A stretch of 64,000 nt of DNA from Archivesica marissinica (lineage: Eukaryota; Mollusca; Bivalvia; Venerida; Vesicomyidae). Below are positions 31,453 through 44,999 of the stretch, piece by piece. The stretch covers positions 3,752,615-3,816,614 of the forward strand of contig CM026393.1 in the NCBI GenBank assembly GCA_014843695.1, read 5' to 3'. The notes under the pieces are model-generated. The model saw only the letters and a list, made by a program, of their open reading frames with translations. It was not told the DNA's origin and made no database searches. Both the position numbers and the translations under genes were made by a program. The first letter of the stretch is position 1. Each line of letters starts with the position of its first letter.

Positions 31453-34224
31453 AGAAGAACTATATAAGTAGGGAGAAGAACTATATAAGTAGGGAGAAGA
31501 ACTATATAAATATGGAGAAGAACTATATAAGTAGGGAGAAGAACTATATAAGTAGGGAGAAGAACTATATAAGTAGGGAGAAGAACTATATAAGTAGGGA
31601 GAAGAACTATATAAATAGGGAGAAGAACTATATAAGTAGGGAGAAGAACTATATAAGTAGGGAGAAGAACTATATAAGTAGGGAGAAGAACTATATAAGT
31701 AGGGAGAAGAACTATATAGGTAGGGAGAAGAACTATATAAGAGTAGGGAGAAGAACTATATAAGTAGGGAGAATAACTATATAAGTAGGGAGAAGAACTA
31801 TATAAGTAGGGAGAAGAACATATAAGTAGGGAGAATAACTATATAGGTAGGAGAAGAACTATATAAGTAGGGAGAAGAACTATATAAGTAGGGAGAAGAA
31901 CTATAGGTAGGGAGAAGAACTATATAAGTAGGGAGAAGAACTATATAAGTAGGGAGAATAACTATATAGGTAGGGAGAAGAACTATATAAGTAGGGAGAA
32001 TAACTATATAGGTAGGGAGAAGAACTATATAAGTAGGGGAATAACTATATAAGTAGGGAGAAGAACTATATAAGTAGGGAGAAGAACTATATAAATATGG
32101 AGAAGAACTATATAAGTAGGGGGAATAACTATATAAGTAGGGAGAAGAACTATATAAGTAGGGAGAAGAACTATATAAATATGGAGAAGAACTATATAAA
32201 TATGGAGAAGAACTATATATGGAGAAGAACTATATAAGTAGGGGGAACTATATAGTAGGGAATATAATATGGAGAAGAACTATATAAGTAGGGAGAAGAA
32301 CTATATAAGTATGGAGAAGAACTATATAAGTAGGGGGAAGAACTATATAAATATGGAGAAGAACTATATAAATATGGAGAAGAACTATATAAATATGGAG
32401 AAGAACTATATAAATATGGAGAAGAACTATATAAGTAGGGAGAAGAACTATATAAGTAGGGGAAGAACTATATAAGTAGGGGGAAGAACTATATAAATAT
32501 GGAGAAGAACTATATAAGTAGGGAGAAGAACTATATAAGTAGGGAGAAGAACTATATAAATATGGAGAAGAACTATATAAGTAGGGGGAATAACTATATA
32601 AGTAGGGAGAAGAACTATATAAGTAGGGAGAAGAACTATAAAGTAGGGAGAAGAACATATAAGTAGGGAGAAGAACTATATAAGTAGGGAGAAGAACTAT
32701 ATAAATATGGAGAAGAAATATAAGAAGGGGAAGAACTATATAAGTAGGGAGAAGAACTATATAAGTAGGGAGAAGAACTATATAAGTAGGGAGAAGAACT
32801 ATATAAGTAGGGAGAATAACTATATAAGTAGGGAGAAGAACTATATAAGTAGGGGGAAGAACTATATAAGTAGGGAGAAGAACTATATAAGTAGGGGGAA
32901 GAACTATATAAGTAGGGGGAAGAACTATATAAGTAGGGAGAAGAACTATATAAATATGGAGAAGAACTATATAAGTAGGGAGAAGAACTATATAAATATG
33001 GAGAAGAACTATATAAATATGGAGAAGAACTATATAAGTAGGGGGAAGAACTATATAAATATGGAGAAGAACTATATAAATATGGAGAAGAACTATATAA
33101 GTAGGGGGAATAACTATATAAGTAGGGGGAAGAACTATATAAGTAGGGGGAAGAACTATATAAATATGGAGAAGAACTATATAAATATGGAGAAGAACTA
33201 TATAAATATGGAGAAGAACTATATAAATATGGAGAAGAACTATATAAGTAGGGGGAATAACTATATAAATATGGAGAAGAACTATATAAGTAGGGAGAAT
33301 AACTATATAAATATGGAGAAGAACTATATAAGTAGGGGGAAGAACTATATAAGTAGGGAGAAGAACTATATAAGTAGGGGGAATAACTATATAAGTAGGG
33401 GGAAGAACTATATAAATATGGAGAAGAACTATATAAGTAGGGGGAAGAACTATATAAGTAGGGGGAAGAACTATATAAGTAGGGGGAAGAACTATATAAA
33501 TATGGAGAAGAACTATATAAGTAGGGAGAAGAACTATATAAATATGGAGAAGAACTATATAAATATGGAGAAGAACTATATAAATATGGAGAAGAACTAT
33601 TAAATATGGAGAAGAACTATATAAGTAGGGGGAATAATATATAAGTAGGGGAAGAACTATATAAGTAGGGAGAAGAACTATATAAATATGAGAAGAACTA
33701 TATAAGTAGGGGAGAAGAACTTATAAGTAGGGAGAATAACTATTAAATATGAGAAGAACTATATAAGTAGGGGGAATAACTATATAATAGGGAGAAGAAC
33801 TATAAAGTAGGGGGAAGAACTATAAAGTAGGGAGAAGAACTATATAAGTAGGGAGAAGAACTATATAAATATGGAGAAGAACTATATAAATATGGAGAAG
33901 AACTATATAAGTAGGGGGAATAACTATATAAGTAGGGGGAAGAACTATATAAGTAGGGAGAAGAACTATATAAATATGGAGAAGAACTATATAAATATGG
34001 AGAAGAACTATATAAGTAGGGAGAAGAACTATATAAGTAGGGAGAAGAACTATATAAATATGGAGAAGAACTATATAAGTAGGGGGAATAACTATATAAA
34101 TATGGAGAAGAACTATATAAGTAGGGGGAAGAACTATATAAGTAGGGAGAAGAACTATATAAATATGGAGAAGAACTATATAAGTAGGGGGAAGAACTAT
34201 ATAAGTAGGGAGAATAACTATATA
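31453..34224. repeat. 21-bp minisatellite with a TATATAAG box per unit (~132 units)
   Basis: The unit is GAAGAACTATATAAGTAGGGA, alternating with a TATATAAATATGGA form and a GGGGGAATAAC form. Deletions of 1-3 bp disturb phase between about 31740-32710 and 33600-33840. TATATAAG and TATATAAA fit the TATA-box consensus TATAWAWR. The 69- to 298-residue ORFs are artefacts. 34225-34791 is AT-rich without a recognised gene. Confidence 0.97.
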
Positions 34225-34791
34225 CGTTTTCTTTCATTCTAATCCTTTCAGTCTATTGCTGTTAAATTATATGTAAATGTTCATTTCTTGATTACATGTA
34301 CACATACTGAAATAAATCAATTTTAAAGTACCCATTCGTTCCTAATGTTCGTATGCATTATGAAAGGACTCTGAATTTTATACTAGAGGACATAGAAAGC
34401 GCACACTTCGGATATGTGTGTTTTTACATGAAAAACAATAACTATATAAATACACAATTTTAAACATTTTGGAATATTATTTAGTTGTTCAGTTTGTGTT
34501 TCGTAATAAAGATATGATATATCTAAGATGGAATCCTTCGTATTTCGTGTTCATGTAATAATAATCATATACTGTGCGTTTTCTTTGTCATCTAGTATAG
34601 ATATATAATAGAATGATTACCTTTAATGAAGCCAGGTTTGGTCGGGGAAATGTAATGTTTAATATTAGTTTCCATTGATTACTCGTAACATTCTATTTTC
34701 CCATGTTGTTTTACTGCTAATTGCTTGTATAATGAGTTTGTTTGATTTGGGGGCCCTATACCGACAGCTTAGGTAATATAATGCCTCTCCA

Positions 34792-36070
34792 TCTTCTCTT
34801 GATGGAGGGAGACCCTTCTCTTGGTGGATGGGAGACCCATGTCTTGGTGGAGGGTGGAGGGAGACCCTTGTCTTGGTGGAGGGAGACCCTTGTCTTGGTG
34901 GAGGTAGACCCTTCTCTTGGTGGAGGGAGATCCTTGTCTTGGTGGAGGGAGACCCTTGTCTTGGTGGAGGGAGACCCTTCTCTTGGTGGAGGGAGACCCT
35001 TGTCTTGGTGGAGGGAGACCCTTCTCTTGGTGGATGGGATACCTTTGTCTTGGTGGAGGGAGACCCTTTCTTGGTGGAGGGAGACCTTTGTCTTGGTGGA
35101 GGGAGACCTTGTCTTGGTGGAGGGAGACCTTTGTCTTGGGGGAGGGAGACCTTTGTCTTGTGTGGAGGGAGACCCTTCTCTTGGTGGAGGGAGACCCTTC
35201 TCTTGGTGGAGGGAGACCTTCTCTTGGTGGATGGGAGACCTTTGTCTTGGTGGCGGGAGACCCTTCTCTTGGTGGATGGGAGACCTTTGTCTGGTGGAGG
35301 GAGACCCTTCTCTTGGTGGAGGGAGACCTTTGTCTTGGTGGAGGGAGACCTTTGTCTTGGTGGAGGGAGACCTTGTCTTGGTGGAGGGAGACCCTTCTCT
35401 GGTGGAGGGAGACCCTTCTCTTGGTGGAGGAGACCCTTCTCTTGGTGGATGGGAGACCTTTGTCTTGGTGGAGGGAGACCATTCTCTTGGTGGAGGGCGA
35501 CCCTTCTCTTGGTGGATGGGAGACCTTTGTCTGGTGGATGGGAGACCCATGTCTTGGTGGAGGGTGGAGGGAGACCATTCTCTTGGTGGAGGGCGACCTT
35601 TGTCTTGGTGGATGGGAGACCCTTCTCTTGGTGGATGGCAGACCCTTCTCTTGGTGGATGGGAGACCCATGTCTTGGTGGAGGGAGACCTTCTCTTGGTG
35701 GATGGGAGACCATTCTCTTGGTGGATGGGAGAACCATGTCTTGGTGGAGGGATACCCTTCTCTTGGTGGATGGGAGACCCTTCTCTTGGTGGATGGGAGA
35801 ACTTTGTCTTGGTGGATGGGAGACCCTTCTCTTGGTGGATGGGAGACCCTTCTCTTGGTGGATGGGAGACCTTTGTCTTAGTGGAGGGAGACCCTTCTCT
35901 TGGTGGAGGGATACCCTTGTCTTAGTGGAGGGAGACCCTTGTCTTGGTGGAGGGAGACCCTTGTCTTGGTGGAGGGATACCCTTGTCTTGGTGGAGGGAT
36001 ACCCTTGTCTTGGTGGAGGGATACCCTTGTCTTGGTGGATGGGAGACCCTTCTCTTGGTGGAGGGAGACC
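34792..36070. repeat. 22-bp GC-richer minisatellite (~58 units)
   Basis: The unit is GGTGGAGGGAGACCCTTCTCTT, with GGTGGATGGGAGACC and TTTGTCTT variants. Purine/pyrimidine strand asymmetry is local (GGTGGAGGGAGA). Several frames on both strands stay open over 300-430 codons; none resembles a protein. Confidence 0.97.
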
Positions 36071-36172
36071 CAGGATGCCCATCCGAGCAGTATTTCAGCA
36101 CTATAACCACAGTGGGGTCCGAATCTACAGCGGGAGCATCAAGTGATTTCTCAACGCCGTTGGCCACTCCGC
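36071..36172 (-). mobile_element. tRNA-like SINE head, family G (Ser/Leu-type)
   Basis: On the minus strand, GGCGGAGTGGCCAACGGCGT (A-box region) starts at about 36174 and TAGATTCGGACCCC (B-box-like) lies about 45 bp on. This looks like the head of a class II tRNA-derived SINE. It is wedged between the 22-bp and 32-bp arrays, which start within a few bases of its ends. Confidence 0.5.
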
Positions 36173-36719
36173 CACGTCTATGATATATCTAACGAGTCGC
36201 TATCCACGTCTATGATATATCTAACGAGTCGCTATCCACGTCTATGATATATCTAACGAGTCGCTATCCACGTCTATGATATATCTAACGAGTAGCTATC
36301 CACGTCTATGATATATCTAACGAGTCGCTATCCACGTCTATGATATATCTAACGAGTCGCTATCCACGTCTATGATATATCTAACGAGTCGCTATCCACG
36401 TCTATGATATATCTAACGAGTCGCTATCCACGTCTATGATATATCTAACGAGTCGCTATCCACGTCTATGATATATCTAACGAGTCGTTATCCACGTCTA
36501 TGATATATCTAACGAGTCGCAATCCACGTCTATGATATATCTAACGAGTCATTATCCACGTCTATGATATATCTAACGAGTCGCTATCCACGTCTATGAT
36601 ATATCTAACGAGTCGTTATCCACGTCTATGATATATCTAATTAGTCGTTATCCACGTCTATGATATATCTAACGAGTCGCTACCCACGTCTATGATATAT
36701 CTAACGAGTCGCTATCCAC
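36173..36719. repeat. 32-bp minisatellite (17 units)
   Basis: Unit CACGTCTATGATATATC followed by TAACGAGTCGCTATC. It includes the palindrome GATATATC and three CpG sites per unit. Very high identity: only a few GTTATC/GCAATC changes. Confidence 0.96.
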
Positions 36720-36868
36720 ATAATTTATAGTATATAAAACAATCTCATACACATGACAGTCTATATGATTTGTCACTGTTTATACCTGTTTCATGGCGTT
36801 ATTTCATATTTTAGTCTGTCTCTTTGTTTGACATAATTGTTCAAATGAGACAGGTTATCTCGTAAATC

Positions 36869-36900
<32 letters not shown>

Positions 36901-37639
36901 ATATAGCCCCACCCTTAGTTTCTTAGTCCGATATAACGGGTATTTTTGACCCCCTGAGAAAATGCCCAACCGGTCATAAAATTACTCCCGTCTGTAAAAT
37001 TATGACGGCTCTATAAGAAGTTTGACTCCTTGTCAGAAATCCCCCCCCCCAATATTTGATGTCCGAGAATGACTACCCAAATTATAGATACGTATGTTAC
37101 TGCCCGTTCTATGTTCGTATGTCCATCCTCTATCTAGATGAAACAATGTCATTCATTGGTATGTCCGCCTGTCTGTTCATCCGTCCGTCCGTCCGTCCGT
37201 CCGTTAGTAATCTCAGCCCGCAGCCATATCCACTAGATTAATGAGGTAATTTCAATACAACTTTGTGGAAATGTGTATCATTATATAGACTCTATGCCCT
37301 TTGAGTTTTGTTATCATCTGCCGCATAGTGGGAGGAGGATATAGGAATGATCTCCGTCCGTCTGTCCGTCTGTCCGTCTGTCCTGGTGAACATTTGGCGA
37401 TTATGCGCTAACTTTCATAACTTTTCAGTTGGAAACTGTTGAATAGCTCCTAAGTCAATAGCTCATAAATCAAATGTTGGCACGACCGTCCGTCCGTCCG
37501 TCCGTCACACATGTATGTCCGCTCCATACATCGCCAACCTCTGGAGGAAGTTTAGAATGACTGGCCACAAATGCTACCCATATCTAGACGATAAACTGAG
37601 TTCATGTTTCAACAATGTCGGTTCAAGGTCAATACCAAA
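36720..37639. other. Intergenic stretch with simple repeats
   Basis: Holds (TTA)n at about 36868-36902, and CCGT/CTGT tetranucleotide runs at about 37178-37204, 37350-37382 and 37487-37506. No supportable exon. Confidence 0.7.
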
Positions 37640-38528
37640 CATAGAATATGTCAGCTATGTGCCAGACCACACATATAACCTGTCAGCTATGTGCCAGACA
37701 TCACATATAACCTGTCAGCTATGTGCCAGACCACACATAGAACATGTCAGCTATGTGCCAGACCACACATAGAACATGTCAGCTATGTGCCAGACCACAC
37801 ATATAACCTGTCAGCTATGTGCCAGACCACACATAGAACATGTCAGCTATGTGCCAGACCACACATAGAACATGTCAGCTATGTACCAGACCACACATGG
37901 AACATGTCAGCTATGTGCCAGACCACACATATAACCTGTCATCTATGTGCCAGACCACACATAGAACATGTCAGCTATGTGCCAGACCACACATAGAACA
38001 TTTCAGCTATGTGCCAGACCACACATAGAACATGTCAGCTATGTACCAGACCACATATGGAACATGTCAGCTATGTGCCAGACCACACATATAACCTGTC
38101 AGCTATGTGCCAGACCACACATAGAACATGTCAGCTATGTGCCAGACCACACATAGAACATGTCAGCTATGTGCCAGACCACACATAGAACATGTCAACT
38201 ATGTACCAGACCACACATAGAACATGTCAGCTATGTGCCAGACCACACATAGAACATGTCAGCTATGTGCCAGCCCACACATAGAACTTGTCAGCTATGT
38301 GCCAGACCACACATAGAACATTCCAGCTACGTGCCAGACCACACATATAACTTGTCAGCTATGTACCAGACCACACATAGAACATGCCAGATATGTACCA
38401 GACCACACATAGAACTTGTCAGCTATGTACCAGACCACACATAGAACATGTCAGCTATGTGCAAGACCACACATAGAACTTGGCAGCTTTGTGCCAGACC
38501 ACACATAGAACATACAGCTATGTGCCAA
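37640..38528. repeat. 32-bp minisatellite (~27 units)
   Basis: The unit contains GTCAGCTATGTGCCAGACCA followed by CACATAGAACAT, with a TATAACCT variant. Multiple 61- to 101-codon frames are artefacts. Confidence 0.96.
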
Positions 38529-38789
38529 CAGGCTCTATTCTGTTTTCTAAAACAAGTTTACATGGTTCTAGAGGTACATGTTTTGTGTAGCGTTTTTCAG
38601 ATTATATTTTAGAAGCTTTTGAAAGTTGCAATATTGAGAGATATTGAAGAATGTGCATTTAAATATTACTATGTACAGTATTACAGTGTTTGTCTCACAA
38701 GCTGTGCTCTTGTTCCAATATAATACCACTGCGAGGGATTTTGACATTATGCAGGCTCGCTTCACTAGTTTGGCTATACTATGCCCGTA

Positions 38790-38896
38790 TTCTTCCTAAT
38801 TAAAGGGTCTATATTCCATTGTCCATTGACGTAGTTGACAGTATTCTTCCTAATTAAAGGGTCTATATTCCATTGTCCATTGACGTAGTTGACAGT
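38790..38896. repeat. ~54-bp perfect direct duplication
   Basis: ATTCTTCCTAATTAAAGGGT begins each copy (about 38790 and 38843), ending in GACGTAGTTGACAGT. 38529-38789 shows no gene. Confidence 0.9.
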
Positions 38897-38956
38897 TCCG
38901 TGCAACATATTATTTCATGATAATTACTGGCTATGTGTATTAAGGTGTGGGGAGGG

Positions 38957-39150
38957 TCGTAACATTGGGGAGGGCCGAAACTAATGTTAAAACTTGTGGC
39001 CAAGCCCATTTGCTTCAACATTTATTGTCAATTCTTGTGCAAAACAATGACATAAATCGTGTATACTATGCATAATTATACACGTGCTCATTAGGTTTGT
39101 TCTGTACATTGTATATATAGAATGAATGCAATAAAATACGATTAAACTAA
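38957..39150 (+). mobile_element. LINE 3'-end fragment (same family as 13097-14204)
   Basis: Matches 14021-14204 from GGGGAGGGCCG through ACTTGTGGCC and GTACATTGTATATATAGAAT to GCAATAAAATACGATT. The flanks ATGTGTATTAA and ATGTGTGTTAA may be its target-site duplication. It borders the next array. Confidence 0.8.
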
Positions 39151-39240
39151 ATGTGTGTTAATTTCTGTTATTTATGGTGTTTCAGCACACGAAACCTCTA
39201 TGCTTACATAGGACTGATACGGTGCAGCACCGAAACTCAT

Positions 39241-42200
39241 ACAATATCAGTGCTATGCGGTAAATGTACAAAATATCAGTGTTACACGGTAAATGTTACA
39301 ATATCAGTGTTACACGGTAAATGTTACAATATCAGTGTTACACGGTAAATGTTACAATATCAGTGTTACACGATAAATGTTACAATATCAGTGTTACACG
39401 GTAAATGTTACAATATCAGTGTTACACGGTAAATGTTACAATATCAGTGTTACACGATAAATGTTACAATATCAGTGTTACACGATAAATGTTACAATAT
39501 CAGTGTTACACGATAAATGTTACAATATCAGTGCTACACGGGCATGCTACAATATCAGTGTTACACGGTAAATGTTACAATATCAGTGCTACATGGGCAT
39601 GTTACAATATCAGTGTTACACGGTAAATGTTACAATATCAGTGTTACATGATAAATGTTACAATATCAGTGTTACACGATAAATGTTACAATATCAGTGT
39701 TACACGGTAAATGTTACAATATCAGTGCTACACGATAAATGTTACAATATCAGTGCTACACGGGCATGTTACAATATCAGTGTTACACGATAAATGTTAC
39801 AATATCAGTGTTACACGGTAAATGTTACAATATCAGTGTTACATGATAAATGTTACAATATCAGTGTTACACGATAAATGTTACAATATCAGTGTTACAC
39901 GATAAATGTTACAATATCAGTGTTACACGGTAAATGTTACAATATCAGTGTTACATGATAAATGTTACAATATCAGTGTTACACGATAAATGTTACAATA
40001 TCAGTGTTACACGGTAAATGTTACAATATCAGTGTTACACGGTAAATGTTACAATATCCGTGTTACACGGTAAATATTACAATATCAGTGTTACACGATA
40101 AATGCTACAATATCAGTGCTACACGATAAATGTTACAATATCAGTGTTACACGATAAATGTTACAATATCAGTGTTACACGATAAATGTTACAATATCAG
40201 TGTTACACGGTAAATGTTACAATATCAGTGTTACACGGTAAATGTTACAATATCAGTGTTACACGGTAAATGTTACAATATCAGTGTTACACGGAAACTG
40301 TTACAATATCAGTGTTACACGGTAAATGTTACAATATCAGTGTTACACGGTAAATGTTACAATATCAGTGTTACACGGGAAATTGTTACAATATTAATAT
40401 TACACGGAAATTGTTAAAATATCAGTGTTACACGGGAAAATGTTAAAATATCAGTGTTACACGGAAAATGTTACAATATCAATGTTACACGGTAAATGTT
40501 AAAATATCAATGTTACACGATAAATGTTAAAATATCAATGTTACACGGGAAATGTTAAAATATCAATGTTACAAGGGAAATGTTAAAATATCAATGTTAC
40601 AAGGGAAAATGTTAAAATATCAATGTTACAAGGGAACATGTTAAAATATCAATGTTACAAGGGAACTGTTAAAATATCAATGTTAGACGGGAAATTGCTA
40701 CAGTATTAATGTTACACGGGAAATGTTACAATATCAATGTTACAAGGGAAAATGTTATAATATAAGTGTTACACGGGGAAATGTTACAATATCAATGTTA
40801 CAAGGGAAAATGTTACAATATCAGTGTTACACGTGAAATGTTACAATATCAGTGTTACACGGGAAAATGTTACAATATCAGTGTTACAAGGGAAAATGTT
40901 ACAATATCAGTGTTACACGGGACATGTTAAAATATCAGTGTTACATGGGAAATGTTACAATATCAGTGTTACACGGGAAAATGTTACAATATCAGTGTTA
41001 CACGGGAAAATGTTACAATATCAGTGTTACAAGGGAAAATGTTACAATATCAGTGTTACACGGGACATGTTAAAATATCAGTGTTACACGGGAAATGTTA
41101 CAATATCAGTGTTACACGGGAAAATGTTACAATATCAGTGTTACACGGGAAATGTTAAAATATCAGTGTTACAAGGGAAATGTTACAATATCAGTGTTAC
41201 ACGGGAAATGTTACAATATCAGTGTTACACTGGAACTGTTAAAATATCAGTGTTACACGGGGAATGTTACAATATCAGTGTTACATGGGAAATGTTACAA
41301 TATCAGTGTTACACGGGAAAATATTACAATATAAGTGTTACACGGGAAAATGTTGAAATATCAGTGTTACACGGGAAATGTTAAAATATCAGTGTTACAC
41401 GGGAACTGTTAAAATATCAGTGTTACAAGGGAAATGTTACAATATCAGTGTTACACGGGAAATGTTACAATATCAGTGTTACACGGGAACTTAAAATATC
41501 AGTGTTACACGGGGAATGTTACAATATCAGTGTTATATGGGAAATGTTACAATATCAGTGTTACACGGGAAAATGTTACAATATCAGTGTTACACGGGAA
41601 ATGTTACAATATCAGTGCTACAAGGTAAATGTTAAAATATCAGTGTTACACGGGAAATGTTACAATATCAGTGTTACACGGGAAATGTTAAAATATCAGT
41701 GTTACACGGGGAATGTTACAATATCAGTGTTACACGATAAATGTTACAATATCAGTGTTACACGGTAAATGTTACAATATCAGTGTTACACGGTAAATGT
41801 TACAATATCAGTGTTACACGGTAAATGTTACAATATCAGTGTTACACGGAAACTGTTACAATATCAGTGTTACATGGTAAATGTTACAATATCAGTGTTA
41901 CACGGTAAATGTTACAATATCAGTGTTACACGGGAAATTGTTACAATATTAATATTACACGGAAATTGTTAAAATATCAGTGTTACACGGGAAAATGTTA
42001 AAATATCAGTGTTACACGGAAAATGTTACAATATCAATGTTACACGGTAAATGTTAAAATATCAATGTTACACGATAAATGTTAAAATATCAATGTTACA
42101 CGGGAAATGTTAAAATATCAATGTTACAAGGGAAATGTTAAAATATCAATGTTACAAGGGAAAATGTTAAAATATCAATGTTACAAGGGAACATGTTAAA

Positions 42201-44280
42201 ATATCAATGTTACAAGGGAACTGTTAAAATATCAATGTTAGACGGGAAATTGCTACAGTATTAATGTTACACGGGAAATGTTACAATATCAATGTTACAA
42301 GGGAAAATGTTATAATATAAGTGTTACACGGGGAAATGTTACAATATCAATGTTACAAGGGAAAATGTTACAATATCAGTGTTACACGTGAAATGTTACA
42401 ATATCAGTGTTACACGGGAAAATGTTACAATATCAGTGTTACAAGGGAAAATGTTACAATATCAGTGTTACACGGGACATGTTAAAATATCAGTGTTACA
42501 TGGGAAATGTTACAATATCAGTGTTACACGGGAAAATGTTACAATATCAGTGTTACACGGGAAAATGTTACAATATCAGTGTTACAAGGGAAAATGTTAC
42601 AATATCAGTGTTACACGGGACATGTTAAAATATCAGTGTTACACGGGAAATGTTACAATATCAGTGTTACACGGGAAAATGTTACAATATCAGTGTTACA
42701 CGGGAAATGTTAAAATATCAGTGTTACAAGGGAAATGTTACAATATCAGTGTTACACGGGAAATGTTACAATATCAGTGTTACACTGGAACTGTTAAAAT
42801 ATCAGTGTTACACGGGGAATGTTACAATATCAGTGTTACATGGGAAATGTTACAATATCAGTGTTACACGGGAAAATATTACAATATAAGTGTTACACGG
42901 GAAAATGTTGAAATATCAGTGTTACACGGGAAATGTTAAAATATCAGTGTTACACGGGAACTGTTAAAATATCAGTGTTACAAGGGAAATGTTACAATAT
43001 CAGTGTTACACGGGAAATGTTACAATATCAGTGTTACACGGGAACTTAAAATATCAGTGTTACACGGGGAATGTTACAATATCAGTGTTATATGGGAAAT
43101 GTTACAATATCAGTGTTACACGGGAAAATGTTACAATATCAGTGTTACACGGGAAATGTTACAATATCAGTGCTACAAGGTAAATGTTAAAATATCAGTG
43201 TTACACGGGAAATGTTACAATATCAGTGTTACACGGGAAATGTTAAAATATCAGTGTTACACGGGGAATGTTACAATATCAGTGTTACATGGGAAATGTT
43301 ACAATATCAGTGTTACACGTAAAATGTTAAAATATCAGTGTTACACGGGGAATGTTACAATATCAGTGTTACATGGGAAATGTTACAATATCAGTGTTAC
43401 ACGGGTAAATGTTACAATATCAGTGTTACACGGGAACTTAAAATATCAGTGTTACACGGGGAATGTTACAATATCAGTGTTATATGGGAAATGTTACAAT
43501 ATCAGTGTTACACGGGAAAATGTTACAATATCAGTGTTACACGGGAAATGTTACAATATCAGTGCTACAAGGTAAATGTTAAATTATCAGTGTTACACGG
43601 GAAATGTTACAATATCAGTGTTACACGGGAAATGTTAAAATATCAGTGTTACACGGGAAATGTTACAATATCAGTGTTACATGGGAAATGTTACAATATC
43701 AGTGTTACACGTAAAATGTTAAAATATCAGTGTTACACGGGGAATGTTACAATATCAGTGTTACATGGGAAATGTTACAATATCAGTGTTACATGTAAAA
43801 TGTTAAAATATCAGTGTTACACGGGGAATGTTACAATATCAGTGTTACATGGGAAATGTTACAATATCAGTGTTACACGTAAAATGTTAAAATATCAGTG
43901 TTACACGGGGAATGTTACAATATCAGTGTTACATGGGAAATGTTACAATATCAGTGTTACACGGGTAAATGTTACAATATCAGTGTTACATGGGAAATGT
44001 TACAATATCAGTGTTACACGGGTAATGTTACAATATCAGTGTTACACGGGTAAATGTTACAATATCAGTGTTACATGGGAAATGTTACAATATCAGTGTT
44101 ACACGGGTAATGTTACAATATCAGTGTTACACGGGTAATGTTACAATATCAGTGTTACACGGGTAATGTTACAATATCAGTGTTACACGGGGAAATGTTA
44201 CAATATCAATGTTACACGGGAAAATGTTACACTATCAATGCTACAGGGGACACGTTAAACTATAAGTGTTACTCGGGAAC
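39241..44280. repeat. 28-bp minisatellite (~180 units) with higher-order structure
   Basis: The unit contains GTTACAATATCAGTGTTACAC plus a variable GGTAAAT/GGGAAAAT/GATAAAT. The first part (39241-40380) is GGTAAAT/GATAAAT-rich, the later part GGGAAAT-rich. Contains the 1555-bp duplication annotated separately. ORFs up to 266 codons are artefacts. Confidence 0.97.
40155..43287. repeat. 1555-bp higher-order duplication inside the 28-bp array
   Basis: About 40155-41732 and 41710-43287 are almost identical at a constant offset of 1555 bp, including rare variants such as GAAATTGTTACAATATTAAT and GAAATTGCTACAGTATTAAT. I noticed only about one difference (ACACGG versus ACATGG near 40318/41873). A further 392-bp repetition links about 43039 and 43431. 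Confidence 0.9.
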
Positions 44281-44784
44281 ATGGTGCATATACCATTGTC
44301 ACTGTGAATATGCAGTTAGTTGAGAGGTAGTCCCTATAACTATCCCTTATGTCCATGGAATGCAGCTTTAACAGCACATTATCAGGAGCTGCTGTATCCC
44401 GGAGAATCTAGCCGAACATTTTACGTTCATTCACTTATTTCATTTATACCATCACAAACTCTCCACACAGAATCCATATAAAGTCTTTGAGCGGAAAATA
44501 TGTCTTTTAATCAAACGAGAATTTGCTGCGGAACATTATCTCCGGTTTTACCGCGCAAAGAAGCCAAGAAAATGTCGTCTGTTGAAATGAAAGAAACCTT
44601 TCGGATCACGTTGACAGACTTCGTACATTATGTTTATGATGTTTCACTTTTTGCGTCGTTTTCAAGAATTATCTGGGCTTAATGTCAAAAGCACCGGTTT
44701 TGTAAAATTGTAGTGTCCTTATTCCACGGTCGGATGTGGATTTGTGCTGGGTTTGTTGCTCGACCGCCGTATGTATGTAGACAT

Positions 44785-44990
44785 CTTGAGCGTCCGTGGT
44801 CCAATTGTGAGCGTCGGATTTGAATTCTAAGGAATTTCGGTTCCATTCTCGATGAAGGCATATATGTAGCAAGCAAGGCACTTCACACACATTGCTTAGT
44901 ACTGGTTAACCGCCTAGGAAAACCTGTCTATAGAGAATCGGAAAATTGCTGTCTTTAAGTTGATTTCATACATATTTTGAAGATACCACT
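44785..44990 (+). mobile_element. tRNA-like SINE, family F
   Basis: Head GTCCGTGGTCCAATTGTGAG with a B-box-like CGGTTCCATTCTC, and body AAGGCACTTCACACACATTG, matching the copy at about 56505-56690. 44281-44784 shows no supportable gene. Confidence 0.6.
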
Positions 44991-44999
44991 ACAAGTCAA

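Noticed and set aside
29103..34242. Long ORFs on both sides of and across the N gap
   Set aside because: Products of the 21-bp arrays; one of them merely reads through undetermined bases.
34742..36146. 300-437-codon ORFs in several frames
   Set aside because: All arise from the 22-bp array; overlapping frames of equal length and no recognisable protein family.
44500..44682. 60-codon plus-strand ORF
   Set aside because: No domain, no splice or promoter evidence; length expected by chance.
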